A stretch of 64,000 bases of DNA. Source: Demequina sediminis. Its GTDB lineage: Bacteria > Actinomycetota > Actinomycetes > Actinomycetales > Demequinaceae. The stretch spans positions 2,356,001 through 2,420,000 of the forward strand of contig NZ_AP027736.1 of assembly GCF_030296675.1 (NCBI RefSeq). The letters are read 5' to 3'. Below are positions 36,766 through 49,198 of this stretch, one piece after another. How positions within the stretch are numbered: position 1 is the first letter of the stretch; each line of letters opens with the position of its first letter. A program made the position numbers and the translations under genes. The notes beneath the pieces were generated by a model, which saw only the letters and a program-made list of their open reading frames with translations, was not told where the DNA came from and did not search any database.

Positions 36766-37125
36766 GTGAATCCCTACGTGCCGATCATCGTCATGATGGT
36801 GATCGCCGGCCTCCTCGCCGCAGCAGGGCTCCTGGTGAGCTCGATGCTTGGCCCCAAGCGGGCCAACGCGGCCAAGCTCGACCAGTACGAGTCGGGACTG
36901 CAGCCCACGCCGGGCGCGGCGGGCGGCGGACGCATCCCCATCAAGTACTACCTGGTCGCGATGACCTTCATCGTGTTCGACATCGAGGTGGTCTTCCTCT
37001 ACCCCTGGGCGGTCGCGCACAACGCGCTCGGGTGGTTCGGGCTGATCGCGATCATGACCTTCCTTGTCCTCATCACGATCCCCTTCGTGTATGAGTGGCG
37101 CCGCGGCGGATTTGAGTGGGACTGA
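36766..37125 (+). CDS. nuoA: NADH-quinone oxidoreductase subunit A
   Basis: 119 aa, GTG start with SD GGAAGGA. Three membrane helices (residues ~5-27, ~62-84, ~88-110). The conserved loop '[16 protein letters not shown]' and '[20 protein letters not shown]' with its acidic residues in the second helix identify NuoA. Part of the membrane arm at the quinone-site junction. Begins a 14-gene run in standard order. Confidence 0.96.
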   Translation: MNPYVPIIVMMVIAGLLAAAGLLVSSMLGPKRANAAKLDQYESGLQPTPGAAGGGRIPIKYYLVAMTFIVFDIEVVFLYPWAVAHNALGWFGLIAIMTFLVLITIPFVYEWRRGGFEWD

Positions 37126-37127
37126 CC

Positions 37128-37679
37128 ATGGGTATCGAAGAGAGCGCACCTCCGTTCATGCTCGGCACGGTCGAGGACTTCGTGGGCTACATGCGGGCCG
37201 GCTCGCTGTGGCCCGCGACTTTTGGCCTCGCGTGCTGCGCGATCGAGATGATGGCCACCGGCACGCCGCGCTTCGACATCGCGCGCCTGGGCTCCGAGGT
37301 CTTCCGTGGATCGCCGCGTCAGGCGGACATGATGATCGTCGCCGGCCGCGTGTCGAACAAGATGGCGCCCATCGTGCGCCAGGTCTACGACCAGATGGCC
37401 GAGCCCAAGTGGGTGCTGTCGATGGGCGTGTGTGCCTCCTCGGGCGGCATGTTCAACAACTACGCGATCGTGCAGGGCGTCGACCACGTGGTGCCGGTCG
37501 ACATCTACCTTCCCGGCTGCCCGCCGCGTCCCGAGATGCTGCTCAACGCGCTGATTGAGCTCCAGAAGCAGGTGCGCGAGACCCCGATGGGCCGCAACCG
37601 TCGCGAGATCGCCGCGGCGGCCGAGGCCGCCGCGCTGGTCGCGACCCCCACCTCCGAGATGAAGGGCCTGCTGCGTTGA
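37128..37679 (+). CDS. nuoB: NADH-quinone oxidoreductase subunit B
   Basis: 183 aa from ATG 37128, two bases after the nuoA stop. Ligands of cluster N2 are seen in '[10 protein letters not shown]' (adjacent Cys pair), '[10 protein letters not shown]' and '[10 protein letters not shown]'. Peripheral arm subunit that hands electrons to the quinone. Stop overlaps the TTG of nuoC. Confidence 0.97.
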   Translation: MGIEESAPPFMLGTVEDFVGYMRAGSLWPATFGLACCAIEMMATGTPRFDIARLGSEVFRGSPRQADMMIVAGRVSNKMAPIVRQVYDQMAEPKWVLSMGVCASSGGMFNNYAIVQGVDHVVPVDIYLPGCPPRPEMLLNALIELQKQVRETPMGRNRREIAAAAEAAALVATPTSEMKGLLR

Positions 37680-38392
37680 GCGAGTCCCAGGACCTCACCG
37701 GCACCGGCGCCGCCCAGGGCGGGCCCCAGCCGGGAGAGCGCGAGACCATCACCCTCATCAACGTGCGCGAGGGCATGTTCGGCGCGCGCGGCGACACGTC
37801 TGGCTACGACCTGCTGGTCAAGCCCGTGCAGATGCCCGGGGCCTCCGAGCGCCCGTACGGCGAGTGGTTCGACGGTGTGGTCGACGTGCTCGAGGAGCTG
37901 CTGGGCGAGCGTGCCGAGGCCGCGATCGAGCACGTCGTGGTCGACCGCGGCGAACTCACGCTGCACATCGCGCGCGAGCACCTGCTCGAGGTCTGCTCGT
38001 ACCTGCGCGACGACCAGGACCTGCGCTTCGAGATGTGCCTGGGCGTGAGCGGCGTGCACTATCCGGCGGACGCCGGACGCGAGCTGCACGCCGTCTACCC
38101 GATGCAGTCGATCACGCACAACCGTCGCCTCCGCCTCGAGGTAGCCGTGGGCGACGCGGATCCGCACATCCCGTCGATCGTCTCGGTCTACCCGATGAAC
38201 AACTGGCACGAGCGCGAGACCTGGGACTTCTTCGGAATCGTCTTCGACGGCCACCCGTCGCTCGCGCGCATCGAGATGCCGGACGACTGGGTAGGCCACC
38301 CGCAGCGCAAGGACTATCCGCTGGGCGGCATCCCCGTCGAGTACAAGGGCGCCGAGATCCCCTCGCCCGACAACCGGAGGCAGTACCGATGA
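37676..38392 (+). CDS. nuoC: NADH-quinone oxidoreductase subunit C
   Basis: 238 aa from a TTG (37676) overlapping the nuoB stop. The 30-kDa subunit signature is visible as '[20 protein letters not shown]' then '[20 protein letters not shown]'. The N-terminal extension rich in Gly/Gln is common in actinobacteria. Not fused to nuoD. Confidence 0.95.
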   Translation: MSESQDLTGTGAAQGGPQPGERETITLINVREGMFGARGDTSGYDLLVKPVQMPGASERPYGEWFDGVVDVLEELLGERAEAAIEHVVVDRGELTLHIAREHLLEVCSYLRDDQDLRFEMCLGVSGVHYPADAGRELHAVYPMQSITHNRRLRLEVAVGDADPHIPSIVSVYPMNNWHERETWDFFGIVFDGHPSLARIEMPDDWVGHPQRKDYPLGGIPVEYKGAEIPSPDNRRQYR

Positions 38393-39738
38393 CCCAGGAG
38401 AGGACCGCCCCGCACGCGACCGGCGCCTTTGTCGAGGACCCGGACGCCCCCGAGTACAGCGCCTACGGCGGCGACTGGAGCGAGATTGCCGACGAGGCCG
38501 CGCGCCTCGCGCAGCAGCGCATCGTCGTCAACATGGGTCCCCAGCACCCGTCGACCCACGGCGTGCTGCGCGTCATGCTCGAGATCGAGGGCGAGGTGGT
38601 GACCGAGACCCGCGCGGGAATCGGCTACCTCCACACCGGCATCGAGAAGAACATGGAGTACCGCACCTGGACGCAGGGCGTGACGTTCTGCACGCGCATG
38701 GACTACGTCGCGTCGATGTCCCAGGAGCTGGTCTACTGCCTCGGCATCGAGAAGCTGCTGGGCATCACCGATGACGTCCCCGAGCGTGCGAGCGTGCTGC
38801 GCGTGCTCATGGCCGAGCTCACGCGCATCGGATCGCACCTGGTCGCGATCGGCACCGGCGGCAACGAGATGGGCGCGACCACGGTCATGACCACCGCGTT
38901 CATCGGCCGCGAGGACACGTTCAGGGTCATCGAGATGATCACGGGACTGCGCACGAACAACGCGTACATCCGCCCTGGCGGCGTCGCGATCGACGCGCCC
39001 GAGGGTGCGGTCGAGGCGATTCGCGCGATGATCCCGCTGGTCCGCCAGCGCCTCGACGAGCTCGCGGACCTGCAGCTCGCGAACCCGATCTTCAAGGGTC
39101 GCCTCCAGGGCGTCGCGAACCTCGATCTCGCGGGCTGCATGGCGCTGGGCATCACCGGCCCGATCCTGCGCTCCGCCGGACTGCCGTACGACGTGCGCAA
39201 GTCCGACCCCTACTGCGGGTACGAGACGTACGACTTCCAGGTGCCCACCTCCACGGAGGCCGATGCCTACTCTCGCGTGGTCCTGCGCCTCGAGGAGTGC
39301 TACGAGTCGCTCAAGATCATCGAGCAGTGCGCGGACCGGCTCGAGGCCAGCGTGGGTCAGCCCGTGATGGTCGCGGACAAGAAGATCGCGTGGCCCGCTC
39401 AGCTCACCGTGGGCGCGGACGGCCAGGGCAACTCCCTCGATCACATTCGCCACATCATGGGCGAGTCGATGGAGTCGCTCATCCACCACTTCAAGCTCGT
39501 GACCGAGGGCTTCAAGGTGCCCGCCGGCCAGGTGTACCAGGCGATCGAGGGCCCCAAGGGCCTGCTCGGCGTCCACCTGGTCTCCGACGGCGGAACCAAG
39601 CCGTGGCGCGCCCACTTCAGGGACCCCGGCTTCAACAATCTGCAGGCGCTGTCCATCCTCACCGAGGGCGGCCAGGTCGCCGACGTGGTGGTGGCGATCG
39701 CCACGATCGACATGGTGCTGGGAGGGGTCGACCGATGA
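38389..39738 (+). CDS. nuoD: NADH-quinone oxidoreductase subunit D
   Basis: 449 aa from ATG 38389, overlapping the nuoC stop by ATGA. Contains '[20 protein letters not shown]' with the quinone-site His, '[15 protein letters not shown]', '[12 protein letters not shown]' and the C-terminal '[13 protein letters not shown]'. The open frame runs further upstream through nuoC but that part is a shadow. Forms the quinone pocket with NuoB. Confidence 0.97.
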   Translation: MTQERTAPHATGAFVEDPDAPEYSAYGGDWSEIADEAARLAQQRIVVNMGPQHPSTHGVLRVMLEIEGEVVTETRAGIGYLHTGIEKNMEYRTWTQGVTFCTRMDYVASMSQELVYCLGIEKLLGITDDVPERASVLRVLMAELTRIGSHLVAIGTGGNEMGATTVMTTAFIGREDTFRVIEMITGLRTNNAYIRPGGVAIDAPEGAVEAIRAMIPLVRQRLDELADLQLANPIFKGRLQGVANLDLAGCMALGITGPILRSAGLPYDVRKSDPYCGYETYDFQVPTSTEADAYSRVVLRLEECYESLKIIEQCADRLEASVGQPVMVADKKIAWPAQLTVGADGQGNSLDHIRHIMGESMESLIHHFKLVTEGFKVPAGQVYQAIEGPKGLLGVHLVSDGGTKPWRAHFRDPGFNNLQALSILTEGGQVADVVVAIATIDMVLGGVDR

Positions 39739-40390
39739 CCTACGACGAGTCCACGCTCGCGGGCCTCACCGCGGATGCCGCCCAGATCATGGGCCGCTAT
39801 CCCGTGAAGCGCTCCGCGCTGCTCCCCATGCTGCACCTCGTGCAGTCGGTCGACGGCTACGTCTCGCCCGACGGCATTCAGTTCTGTGCGGACCAGCTCG
39901 AGCTCACCGCCGCCGAGGTCTCCGCCGTCGCGACGTTCTACACGCAGTACAAGCGCCGCCCCAACGGCGAGTACCAGGTGGGAGTGTGCACCAACACGCT
40001 GTGCGCCGTCATGGGCGGCGACCGCATCTGGGACGAGCTGTCGGAGCACGTGGGGGTCGGTCACGACGAGACCACCGAGGACGGCACCATCACGCTCGAG
40101 CGGCTCGAGTGCAACGCGGCGTGCGACTACGCGCCCGTCATGATGGTCAACTGGGAGTTCTTCGACAACCAGACCCCCGAGAGCGCCAAGCAGGTGGTCG
40201 ATGACCTCCGCGCGGGCAAGGACGTCGCGCCCACGCGCGGCCCCGCCAAGGTGTGCTCGTTCAAGGAGGTGTCGCGCGTGCTCGCCGGCTTCGAGGACGG
40301 CCGCGCCGACGAGGACCAGGGGTCGGCGCGCCGACCCTCGCCGGTCTCGAGGCCGCGAAGGCCCAGGGCTGGACGGAGGGAGCCAAGTGA
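39735..40390 (+). CDS. nuoE: NADH-quinone oxidoreductase subunit E (one frame break)
   Basis: 218 aa after adding one G to a G4 run at 40319-40322; the C-terminus then reads '[20 protein letters not shown]' and stops at TGA 40388, overlapping nuoF's GTG as elsewhere in the operon. The thioredoxin-like [2Fe-2S] ligands are 'VCTNTLCAV' and '[14 protein letters not shown]'. The break lies after the functional domain. Confidence 0.94.
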
Positions 40391-41712
40391 CCGCGCTCGT
40401 TCCCGTCCTCAGCGCCACGTGGGGTGCCGAGAAGTCCTGGAGCATCGACACGTACACCGCCGCCGGCGGCTACGGGGCGCTGAAGACCGCGCTCGGCATG
40501 GCTCCGACCGACATCGTGCAGGCCGTGAAGGACTCGGGCCTGCGCGGTCGTGGCGGCGCCGGCTTCCCGACCGGAATGAAGTGGGGCTTCCTGCCGCCGG
40601 ATGACGGCGGACCGCGCTACCTCGTGGTCAACGCCGACGAGTCCGAGCCGGGCACGTGCAAGGACATCCCGACCCTGCTGTCCGCCCCTCACACCCTCAT
40701 CGAGGGCGTCGCGATCACGTCGTTCGCGATCGGCTGCAACCACGCCTTCATCTACCTGCGCGGCGAGGTGGTGCATGTGTACCGCCGCCTGCTGCAGGCC
40801 GTGCGCGAGGCCTACGAGGCCGGCCACCTGGGCACCAACATCCACGGCAGCGGATTCGACCTCGACGTCACCGTTCACGCCGGCGCCGGCGCGTACATCT
40901 GTGGCGAGGAGACCGCGCTGCTCGACTCGCTCGAGGGACGCCGCGGCCAGCCGCGCCTCAAGCCGCCGTTCCCCGCCGTCGCGGGCCTCTACGCCCGCCC
41001 GACCGTGGTCAACAACGTCGAGTCGGTCGCCTCCGTCCCGTCGATCATCGCGAACGGCGTCGACTGGTTCACCGCGATGGGCACCGAGCGCTCGAAGGGC
41101 ATGGGCCTGTTCTCGCTGTCCGGTCACGTCACGCGGCCGGGCCAGTACGAGGCCCCGCTCGGCATCACGCTGCGCGAACTGCTCGAACTCGCCGGCGGAA
41201 TCCGCGAGGGCCACGAGCTCAAGTTCTGGACCCCGGGCGGCTCGTCGACCCCGATCTTCACGCAGGACCACCTCGACACCCCGCTCGACTACGAGTCGGT
41301 GGGTGCCGCGGGGTCGATGCTCGGCACGCGCGCTCTCCAGCTCTTCGACGAGACCACGTGCGTGGTCCGCGCCGTGACGCGCTGGACCGAGTTCTACAAG
41401 CACGAGTCCTGCGGCAAGTGCACCCCGTGCCGCGAGGGCACGTACTGGCTCACCCAGATCCTCAAGAGGATCGAGGGCGGCCGCGGCACGCAGGCCGACA
41501 TCCAGCAGCTGCTCGACACGTGCGATTCGATCGCGGGGCGCTCCTTCTGCGCGCTCGGCGACGGAGCGACGTCGTCGATCATCAGCTCCGTCACGCTCTT
41601 CCGCGAGGAGTACGAGGCGCACGTCGAGCAGGGCGGCTGCCCGTTCGACCACGGCGCCTCCGCGCTCGTCCCCTACTCCGACACGCCCGCCACCGAGGAG
41701 GCGCACGCATGA
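40387..41712 (+). CDS. nuoF: NADH-quinone oxidoreductase subunit F
   Basis: 441 aa from GTG 40387. FMN/NADH site '[19 protein letters not shown]' and '[16 protein letters not shown]', Gly-rich '[19 protein letters not shown]', and the N3 [4Fe-4S] ligands '[12 protein letters not shown]' plus 'SFCALGDGA'. Accepts the hydride from NADH. Stop overlaps the nuoG ATG. Confidence 0.97.
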   Translation: MTALVPVLSATWGAEKSWSIDTYTAAGGYGALKTALGMAPTDIVQAVKDSGLRGRGGAGFPTGMKWGFLPPDDGGPRYLVVNADESEPGTCKDIPTLLSAPHTLIEGVAITSFAIGCNHAFIYLRGEVVHVYRRLLQAVREAYEAGHLGTNIHGSGFDLDVTVHAGAGAYICGEETALLDSLEGRRGQPRLKPPFPAVAGLYARPTVVNNVESVASVPSIIANGVDWFTAMGTERSKGMGLFSLSGHVTRPGQYEAPLGITLRELLELAGGIREGHELKFWTPGGSSTPIFTQDHLDTPLDYESVGAAGSMLGTRALQLFDETTCVVRAVTRWTEFYKHESCGKCTPCREGTYWLTQILKRIEGGRGTQADIQQLLDTCDSIAGRSFCALGDGATSSIISSVTLFREEYEAHVEQGGCPFDHGASALVPYSDTPATEEAHA

Positions 41713-44206
41713 CCGCGACCGCGGACAAGCCGGCAGCGGAGGCCGTCGAGCTGGTCACCCTGACCATCGACGGCACCGAGGTCTCCGTGCCCAAGGGCAC
41801 GCTCATCATTCGCGCGGCGGAGCAGGTGGGCATTGAGATCCCGCGCTTCTGCGACCACCCCGCCCTCAAGCCGGCCGGCGCGTGCCGCCAGTGCCTCGTC
41901 GACGTGGCCAGCCCCGGCCCCGACGGCAACCTGCGCGCGTTCCCCAAGCCCCAGGCATCGTGCACCATGACGGTCACCCCCGGCATGGTGGTCAACACGC
42001 AGCACACCTCCGAGGAGGCCGACCGCGCGCAGAAGGGCGTGCTCGAGCTGCTGCTCATCAACCACCCGCTCGACTGCCCGGTGTGCGACAAGGGCGGCGA
42101 GTGCCCCCTGCAGAACCAGGCGATGAGCCACGGTCGCCCCGAGAGCCGGTTCGTCGACGTCAAGCGCGTGTTCGAGAAGCCTCTCGCGCTGAGCTCGGAG
42201 ATCCTGCTCGACCGCGAGCGCTGCGTCCTGTGCCAGCGCTGCACGCGCTTCTCGAAGGAGATCGCAGGCGACGCGTTCATCGACCTGCAGAACCGCGGCG
42301 CTCGTCAGCAGATCGGCACGTTCGACGAGGACGTGCTCGACTTTGACGGCTACCGCCCCGTGGGCGCGGCCGCGGAGGACGAGGCCGGCCGCGCGTTCTC
42401 CTCGTACTACTCGGGCAACACCGTGCAGATCTGCCCCGTCGGTGCGCTGACGTCGGCCGCATACCGCTTCCGGTCGCGACCGTTCGACCTGGTGTCGTCG
42501 CCGTCGATCGCCGAGCACGACTCGTCGGGCGCCGCGATTCGCATCGACCACCGCCGCGGCACGGTGATGCGCCGCCTCGCGGAGAACGACCCCGTCGTCA
42601 ACGAGGACTGGATCACCGATAAGGACCGGTTCGCCTTCACGTGGCAGAACCTCGACGACCGCCTGACGCGGCCGCTGATCCGCAAGGACGGCGAGCTGGT
42701 CGAGGCCTCGTGGCCCGAGGCGCTGGCGGCCGCGGCCGCCGGCATTCGTGCCGCCACGGCGCCCGTCGAGGGGGACGATGCCGTCGCAGGCGCCCGTGGC
42801 ACCGGAGTGCTCGTGGGTGGCCGGGTGACGCTCGAGGATGCGTACGCGTACCAGAAGTTCGCGCGCGCGGTCTTGGGCACCAACGATGTCGATGCGCGTG
42901 CGCGCGTCGCGTCCGAGGAGGAGCAGTCGTTCCTGGGAGCGACCGTGGCCGGAACGGGCCTCGGCGTGACCTTCGGCGAGCTGGAGAAGGCGCCCGTCGT
43001 GGTGTTGGTGGGCTTCGAGGCCGAGGACGAGGGCGGCGTGGTGTTCCTGCGCCTGCGCAAGTCTCTCGGCCGCCAGCGCGTGGTCGCCGTCGCGCCGTTC
43101 CTCACGCGCGGAGCGCAGAAGCTCGACGCGACCCTCGTGCCGACCGTCCCCGGTCGCGAGCCGGGTGCGCTTGCCGACCTTCCCGCCGACGTCCGCGAGG
43201 CACTGGCTCAGCCGGGTGCCGTCATCGTGCTCGGCGAGAGGGCCGCGGAGGCGAAGGGGACCTTCACCGCCGCCCTCGACCTTGCATCGTCCACCGGCGC
43301 GCGACTCGCATGGATCCCGCGTCGCGCGGGAGAGCGCGGCGCCGTCGAGGCCGGAGCGCTGCCTGGCCTGCTGCCCGGCGGTCGCGCCGTGTCGTCGAAG
43401 GCGGCCCGTGCCGCCGTCGCGCAGGCGTGGGGCGTCGACTCCCTGCCGTCCGCGGCGGGCCGCGACACCGCGGGCATCCTGGCCGCCGCAGCCGAGGGCG
43501 GCATCGGTGCCCTGGTCGTGGGTGGCGTGAGCGCCTCGGACCTCACCGCCGACGTCGAGGCCGCGCTGGCCGCGACGGGCTTCGTGGTCTCCCTCGAGGT
43601 GCGTCGCAGCGAGATCGCGCAGGCGGCAGACGTGGTGCTTCCCGTCGCCCCGCCGTCCGAGAAGTCGGGCACGTTCGTCAACTGGGAGGGCCGCCTGCGG
43701 TCCTTCGCGACCGCGATCCACACGGACGCGATGTCGGACCACCGCGTGCTCGACCTGCTCGCCCGCGAGTGGGGCGTCGAGCTCGGCACCGCGACCGTCG
43801 AGTCCGTCAACGCCGAGCTCGCCGCGCTGGGCGCAGCGGGCGAGGGGAGCGGCCCGCCGCGCCGTCCGCCAAGCCGGCACGCACCGCCAAGCCCAAGAAG
43901 GGCACCGCGGTGCTCGCGACGTGGCACCAGCTGGTCGACGAGGGCTCGCTCCAGGACGGCGAGCCGTACCTCGCGGGCACCGGCCGCGTCGCCGTGGCCC
44001 GCCTGTCGCAGGCGACCGCGGACTCGCTTGGAGTCGCGGGCGCCGTGACGATCTCGACCGAGGCGGGTGCGATCGAGCTGCCCGCCGTCGTCACCGACAT
44101 GGTCGACGGCGTCGTGTGGGTGCCCGTCAAGTCTCCGGGCTCGTGGGTGGCGCGCGACCTGCGCGCGTCCGCCGGAGCCCACGTCACCGTGAAGGGGGCG
44201 GCGTGA
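41709..44206 (+). CDS. nuoG: NADH-quinone oxidoreductase subunit G (one frame break)
   Basis: 832 aa after adding one G to a G4 run (43844-43847), which turns 'GAAGEGSG' into a continuous '[18 protein letters not shown]'. N-terminal ferredoxin ligands '[19 protein letters not shown]', the H-x3-C-type '[13 protein letters not shown]', '[16 protein letters not shown]' and '[15 protein letters not shown]', then a molybdopterin-oxidoreductase-like body. After the break the C-terminal domain ends '[11 protein letters not shown]' and its TGA overlaps the nuoH ATG. Confidence 0.95.
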
Positions 44207-45540
44207 TGACCGCAGTCCTGCCGGCCGTGCAGTCGCCCGTGGCGGAGCAGCTCGCGAGTGACCCGCTGTGGGTGGTGATCGTCAAGGCGGTCCTCATCCT
44301 GGTGTTCCTGCTCACCTCGGTGCTGTTCGCGGTGTGGTTCGAGCGCCGCGTGATCGGCCGTCTTCAGGAGCGTCCCGGGCCAAACATGCGAGGCCCCTTC
44401 GGCCTCCTGCAGTCGGTTGCGGATGCGATGAAGCTCCTGTTCAAGGAGGACATCACGGTCCGCAACTCGGAGAAGGTGCTGTACATCGCGGCGCCCATGA
44501 TCTCCGTGTTCTGCGCGCTGCTGATCTTCGCCGTCATTCCGTTCGGACCCGACACGCGGATCTACGGCACCGACTTCTCGACGCCACTGCAGCTCACCGA
44601 CTTCCCCGTGGCCGTGCTGTTCATCCTCGCGTGCGCTGCCCTCGGCGTGTACGGCATCGTCCTGGGTGGCTGGGCCTCCGGCTCGACCTACCCGCTCATG
44701 GGTGCGATCCGTTCGACCGCCCAGGTGATCTCGTACGAGCTCGCGATGGGCCTGTCGCTCGTCACCGTCTTCATGCTGTCGGGCACGATGAGCACCGCGG
44801 GCATCGTCGATGCACAGATGGACCGCTGGTGGGTGTGGCCGCTGTTCCCCGCCTTCATCCTCTACGTGATCTCGATGGTCGGCGAGACCAACCGCCTGCC
44901 CTTCGACCTCCCCGAGGCCGAGGGCGAGCTGGTCGCCGGCTTCATGACGGAGTACTCGTCGATGAAGTTCGCGTGGTTCTTCCTCGCCGAGTACATGAAC
45001 ATGATCAACGTGTCCGCGGTTGCGTCGACGCTGTTCCTGGGAGGCTGGCGTGCGCCGTGGCCGGCCTCGTGGCCCGGCTACGAGTTCCTCAACACCGGGA
45101 TCTTCCCGCCGCTGTGGCTCATCCTCAAGATCTGGCTGCTCATGTTCGTGTTCGTGTGGATCCGTGGCTCGGTGCTGCGCTTCCGCTACGACCAGTTCAT
45201 GAAGTTCGGCTGGAAGGTGCTCATCCCCGTCGGACTCGGCTGGCTCGTGTTCTTCGCGGTGGGCCGCGCCGCCTTCGACCACTTCGACCGCGACCTCAAC
45301 GTGTTCGACGCCGTGGCGGGGGCGATCGGCGTGCTGCTGGTCATCGCGGTGTGGAGCTTCGTGTCCGACAGCAAGACCAAGGCCGAGGCCGAACCCGAGG
45401 ACAGCGGGCCCGAGGTGCTCGACGCCTTTGCCGGCGGCTACCCCGTGCCGCCGCTGCCCCACCAGGTTCTGCCCCCATCGCCGCGCTCCGGCCGCACGGT
45501 CGACGCGCATGCTGGCAAGCGAGAGGAGGACTCCGAGTGA
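44206..45540 (+). CDS. nuoH: NADH-quinone oxidoreductase subunit H
   Basis: 444 aa, ATG 44206. Eight or nine membrane helices. Family blocks '[20 protein letters not shown]', '[20 protein letters not shown]' and '[18 protein letters not shown]' line the quinone entry channel. A hydrophilic C-terminal tail of about 50 residues is longer than in E. coli. Overlaps nuoI by GTGA. Confidence 0.97.
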   Translation: MTAVLPAVQSPVAEQLASDPLWVVIVKAVLILVFLLTSVLFAVWFERRVIGRLQERPGPNMRGPFGLLQSVADAMKLLFKEDITVRNSEKVLYIAAPMISVFCALLIFAVIPFGPDTRIYGTDFSTPLQLTDFPVAVLFILACAALGVYGIVLGGWASGSTYPLMGAIRSTAQVISYELAMGLSLVTVFMLSGTMSTAGIVDAQMDRWWVWPLFPAFILYVISMVGETNRLPFDLPEAEGELVAGFMTEYSSMKFAWFFLAEYMNMINVSAVASTLFLGGWRAPWPASWPGYEFLNTGIFPPLWLILKIWLLMFVFVWIRGSVLRFRYDQFMKFGWKVLIPVGLGWLVFFAVGRAAFDHFDRDLNVFDAVAGAIGVLLVIAVWSFVSDSKTKAEAEPEDSGPEVLDAFAGGYPVPPLPHQVLPPSPRSGRTVDAHAGKREEDSE

Positions 45541-46238
45541 GCGGGTCCGACGAGGTCTGGAAGGTCAATCGCGAGCGCGACGGCAAGCGCGAGACCTTCG
45601 AGTCCAACCTGCCCAAGAAGGGTCCGATCGGCGAGGCGCTCGCGCCCGTCGCCGGCTTTGGCGTCTCCCTGCGCAACTTCTTCCGTCCCACGGTGACCGA
45701 GCAGTACCCGCGGGTGAAGACGCCGCCGATGCAGCGCTACCACGGCCGCCACCAGCTCAACCGTCACCCCGACGGCCTCGAGAAGTGCATCGGCTGCGAG
45801 CTGTGCGCGTGGGCGTGCCCCGCGGACGCGATCTACGTCGAGGCCGACTCCAACACGCCCGAGCACCAGGTGAGCCCCGGCGAGCGCTACGGCCGCGTTT
45901 ACCAGATCAACTACCTGCGCTGCATCTTCTGTGGGCTGTGCATCGAGGCGTGCCCGACGCGTGCCCTCACCATGACCAACGAGTACGAGCTCGCCGGTCC
46001 GACGCGCGAGGGCCTCATCTACGAGAAGCAGGACCTGCTTGCCCCCATGGGCGCGAACATGCTCGCGGCCCCGCACCCGATGGTGCCGGGCACGACGGAT
46101 GGCTCGTACTACCGCGGCGAGGTCACCGGACCGGTCAAGGAGCAGGTCGAGTGGGTGCGCGAGCAGCGTCCCGAGGACCCGACGCTTCCCGAGAACCGCG
46201 CCAAGGAGCCGGCCACCGAGGAGGCACGTCGTGGTTAA
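45537..46238 (+). CDS. nuoI: NADH-quinone oxidoreductase subunit I
   Basis: 233 aa from GTG 45537. Two [4Fe-4S] ferredoxin motifs, '[12 protein letters not shown]' and '[12 protein letters not shown]', carry clusters N6a and N6b. The C-terminal extension beyond '[15 protein letters not shown]' is Glu/Pro rich. Confidence 0.97.
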   Translation: MSGSDEVWKVNRERDGKRETFESNLPKKGPIGEALAPVAGFGVSLRNFFRPTVTEQYPRVKTPPMQRYHGRHQLNRHPDGLEKCIGCELCAWACPADAIYVEADSNTPEHQVSPGERYGRVYQINYLRCIFCGLCIEACPTRALTMTNEYELAGPTREGLIYEKQDLLAPMGANMLAAPHPMVPGTTDGSYYRGEVTGPVKEQVEWVREQRPEDPTLPENRAKEPATEEARRG

Positions 46239-46998
46239 CCCCGTGCTCTTCTGGATCATCGCCGCGATCACGGTGATCCCCTCGCTCGCGCTGCTCTTCG
46301 CGCGCAAGACGGTCTACATCGCGATGTCGATCGTGCTCGTGATGGTGGGCCTCGCGGCCGCGTACGTGACGCTGGGCGCGCCGTTCCTCGGCGTCGTGCA
46401 GATCGTCGTCTACACCGGCGCCGTCATGATGCTGTTCGTCTTTGTCCTCATGCTCGTGGGCGTCGACCAGCGCGAGGACCTGCGCGAGACCATCCGCAAC
46501 CAGCGGTGGATCGGGCTCGTCACCGCGCTCGGCCTGGGCGCTTTCCTCGTGTCGATCGTCACGCGCGTGTCGATCCCCGTCGCGGAGGAAGGCGTCTCGG
46601 GTGAGCCCGACGTCATCGCGTTCATGCTCTTCGAGCGGTACGTGCTCGTGATGGAGGTGTTGGGCTTCCTGCTCATCACGGCCGCCGTGGGCGCCCTCGT
46701 GCTCACGCACGTGCCGCGCCTCAAGCCGCGCCGCACCCAGCTCGAGGTGCAGCGCGACCGCGTGCGCGTGGGGGCCGACCCCGTCAACAAGCCGATGCCC
46801 GGCGTCTACGCGCGCCACAACGCGCTCGACGTGCCGGCGCTCGATCCCGAGGGCAAGCCCATCGAGGCGTCGATCTCGCGCGTGCTCGAGATGCGAGACC
46901 AGACGCAAGAGGGCGAGTCCTTCCGCGCGACTCTGGACGACCCCACGCGACCCGACTCCTCGTACCGCGATTCCACCTCGAAGGAGGACGGCCGCTGA
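46231..46998 (+). CDS. nuoJ: NADH-quinone oxidoreductase subunit J
   Basis: 255 aa from GTG 46231, overlapping the nuoI stop by eight bases. Five hydrophobic helices, with '[20 protein letters not shown]' containing the conserved Tyr-Gly pi-bulge helix of proton-pumping complex I. About 90 extra hydrophilic residues follow the last helix. Confidence 0.95.
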   Translation: MVNPVLFWIIAAITVIPSLALLFARKTVYIAMSIVLVMVGLAAAYVTLGAPFLGVVQIVVYTGAVMMLFVFVLMLVGVDQREDLRETIRNQRWIGLVTALGLGAFLVSIVTRVSIPVAEEGVSGEPDVIAFMLFERYVLVMEVLGFLLITAAVGALVLTHVPRLKPRRTQLEVQRDRVRVGADPVNKPMPGVYARHNALDVPALDPEGKPIEASISRVLEMRDQTQEGESFRATLDDPTRPDSSYRDSTSKEDGR

Positions 46999-47297
46999 TG
47001 GACCCCATCAACTTCGTCATCCTCGCCGCGATCCTGTTCGCGATCGGCGCCGCCGCCGTGCTACTGCGTCGCAACGCGATCGTCGCGTTCATGGGCGTCG
47101 AGCTCATGCTCAACGCGTCCAACCTCGCGCTCGTGGCCTTCTCGCGCATCCACGGTGAGATCGACGGCCAGGTCATGGCGTTCTTCGTCATGGTCGTCGC
47201 CGCTGCCGAGGTCGTGGTGGGCCTCGCGATCATCATCGCGGTGTTCCGCGCACGCCAGACCATCTCGCTCGACGAGCCCGCCGAGCTGAAGGGCTGA
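46998..47297 (+). CDS. nuoK: NADH-quinone oxidoreductase subunit K
   Basis: 99 aa, ATG 46998 sharing one base with the nuoJ stop. Three helices. '[20 protein letters not shown]' and '[20 protein letters not shown]' carry the two conserved membrane glutamates used in proton transfer. Confidence 0.97.
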   Translation: MDPINFVILAAILFAIGAAAVLLRRNAIVAFMGVELMLNASNLALVAFSRIHGEIDGQVMAFFVMVVAAAEVVVGLAIIIAVFRARQTISLDEPAELKG

Positions 47298-47299
47298 CC

Positions 47300-49198
47300 A
47301 TGCTTGACCTCACCTGGCTCCTCATCGCCGTGCCCCTGGCGAGCAGCCTCGTGCTGCTCCTCGCGGGCACGCGCGCCAACCCCTGGGGACACTGGCTCGG
47401 GGTGATCGCCTCCGGCTCGACCTTCGTCGTCGGTCTCGGCGCCTTCATCCAGATGCTCGGCCTCGACGCGGAAGAGCGCTCGCACGCGGTGCACCTGTTC
47501 TCGTGGATTCCCGGCGGCGAGCTCAACCTCGACGCCGGCCTGCTCGTGGACCCGCTGTCGCTCACCTTCGTGCTGCTCGTCAGCTTCGTGGGCACGCTCA
47601 TCCACGTGTACTCCGTGGCGTACATGGAGCACGACCCGAATCGCCGGATCTTCTTCGCGTACCTCAACCTGTTCGTCGCGGCGATGCTGCTGCTGGTGCT
47701 CGCCGACAGCTTCCTCCTGCTCTTCGTGGGCTGGGAGGGCGTGGGCCTCGCGTCGTACCTGTTGATCGGGTTCTGGAACCAGAAGCCCGAGTACGCAACC
47801 GCCGCCAAGAAGGCCTTCGTGGTCAACCGCGTGGGCGACATCGGCCTCATCATCGCGATGGGCCTCATGTTCGCGAGCTTCGGCGCGGTGGACTTCGCGA
47901 CCGTGTTCGCCGCCGCCCCTGAGGCGTCCACCGCGACGCTCACCGCGACGGGCCTCATGCTGCTGCTCGCCGCGACCGGAAAGTCGGCACAGTTCCCGCT
48001 GCAGTCCTGGCTGGGCGACGCGATGGCGGGCCCCACGCCCGTGTCCGCGCTCATCCACGCCGCGACGATGGTCACCGCCGGCGTGTACCTCATCGTGCGC
48101 TCGGCGCCGATCTTTGAGGGTGCACCCGCCGCGCAGACGGTGGTCGCCGCGGTCGGTGCGTTCACGCTCATCCTCGGTGCGCTGATCGGCCTCGCGAAGG
48201 ACGACATCAAGAAGGCGCTCGCCGCCTCGACGATGTCGCAGATCGGCTACATGATGCTCGCGGCCGGCCTCGGCCCGGTCGGCTACGCGTTCGCGATCTT
48301 CCACCTCGTCACGCACGGCTTCTTCAAGGCGGGCATGTTCCTGGGTGCCGGATCGGTGATGCACGGCATGCAGGATCAGGTCGACATGCGCCGCTTCGGG
48401 GCGCTGCGCACCGCGATGGTCACCACGTGGATCACGTTCGGCCTCGGCTGGCTCGCGATCCTGGGTGTGCCGCCGTTCTCGGGCTTCTGGTCCAAGGACA
48501 AGATCATCGAGGCCGCGTTCGTGGGTGAGGGCGCACAGCCCTGGATCCTGGGTGGCGCCGCGCTGATCGGCGCCGGACTCACCGCGTTCTACATGTCCCG
48601 ACTGTTCTTCATGACGTTCCACGGCAAGGCGCGCTGGACCGACGACCAGCACCCGCACGAGTCGCCCGCCCTCATGACGGTTCCCATGATCATCCTCGCC
48701 GTCGGGTCGGCCTTCCTGGGCCTCTTCCTCGCGCTGGGTGACCGTTTCAGCCACTGGCTCGAGCCGGTCACGGGTCACGTCGAGCACCACGAGCCCGTGC
48801 TGCCCATCCCCGTCATCATGACCGCGACGCTGCTCCTGGTGGCGCTCGGCGTGTGGGGGGCATGGCGCAAGTACGGCGCCGCGGACGTCCCCACGACGGC
48901 CCCCACGGCGTCCCTCGCCACGGTCGCCGCGCGCAACGACATGTTCCAGGACTCGGTCAACCGCGGGGTGTTCGAGCGCCCCGGCACTCACCTCACCCGC
49001 ACGCTCGTCTACGCGGACGCCGCGGTGGTCGACGGTGCCGTCGACAAGCAGGCCGAGGCCTGGTCACGTACCGGCGAGGTGGTGCGTCGCGCCCAGAACG
49101 GCCAGGTGCGCTCGTATGCGCTGACCATGCTCGTGGGTCTTGTCATCGTCATCTTCGTCGTGGTGCAGGGGGTCTCTAAACCATGTTCCCGATCCTGA
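47300..49198 (+). CDS. nuoL: NADH-quinone oxidoreductase subunit L (probable terminal frame break)
   Basis: 632 aa as read. Antiporter-like proton channel with '[15 protein letters not shown]', '[14 protein letters not shown]', '[18 protein letters not shown]' and '[16 protein letters not shown]'; the broken-helix Lys and Glu residues are present. As read the last codons overlap nuoM by 16 bases. Adding one G to the G5 run at 49168-49172 would end it at TAA 49177, three bases before nuoM, which looks more natural. Confidence 0.95.
   Translation: MLDLTWLLIAVPLASSLVLLLAGTRANPWGHWLGVIASGSTFVVGLGAFIQMLGLDAEERSHAVHLFSWIPGGELNLDAGLLVDPLSLTFVLLVSFVGTLIHVYSVAYMEHDPNRRIFFAYLNLFVAAMLLLVLADSFLLLFVGWEGVGLASYLLIGFWNQKPEYATAAKKAFVVNRVGDIGLIIAMGLMFASFGAVDFATVFAAAPEASTATLTATGLMLLLAATGKSAQFPLQSWLGDAMAGPTPVSALIHAATMVTAGVYLIVRSAPIFEGAPAAQTVVAAVGAFTLILGALIGLAKDDIKKALAASTMSQIGYMMLAAGLGPVGYAFAIFHLVTHGFFKAGMFLGAGSVMHGMQDQVDMRRFGALRTAMVTTWITFGLGWLAILGVPPFSGFWSKDKIIEAAFVGEGAQPWILGGAALIGAGLTAFYMSRLFFMTFHGKARWTDDQHPHESPALMTVPMIILAVGSAFLGLFLALGDRFSHWLEPVTGHVEHHEPVLPIPVIMTATLLLVALGVWGAWRKYGAADVPTTAPTASLATVAARNDMFQDSVNRGVFERPGTHLTRTLVYADAAVVDGAVDKQAEAWSRTGEVVRRAQNGQVRSYALTMLVGLVIVIFVVVQGVSKPCSRS

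Noticed and set aside
37864..38388. N-terminal extension of nuoD through nuoC
   Set aside because: The frame is open but overlaps nuoC entirely; the ATG at 38389 with ATGA coupling is the real start.
40310..43850. Programmed frameshifting in nuoE and nuoG
   Set aside because: All breaks have the same sign across unrelated genes and lie mostly in plain G/C runs without slippery heptamers; nuo genes are not known to use recoding.
46784..48991. 735-codon minus-strand frame opposite nuoL
   Set aside because: Antisense shadow of nuoL: rich in His/Glu/Arg with no domain.
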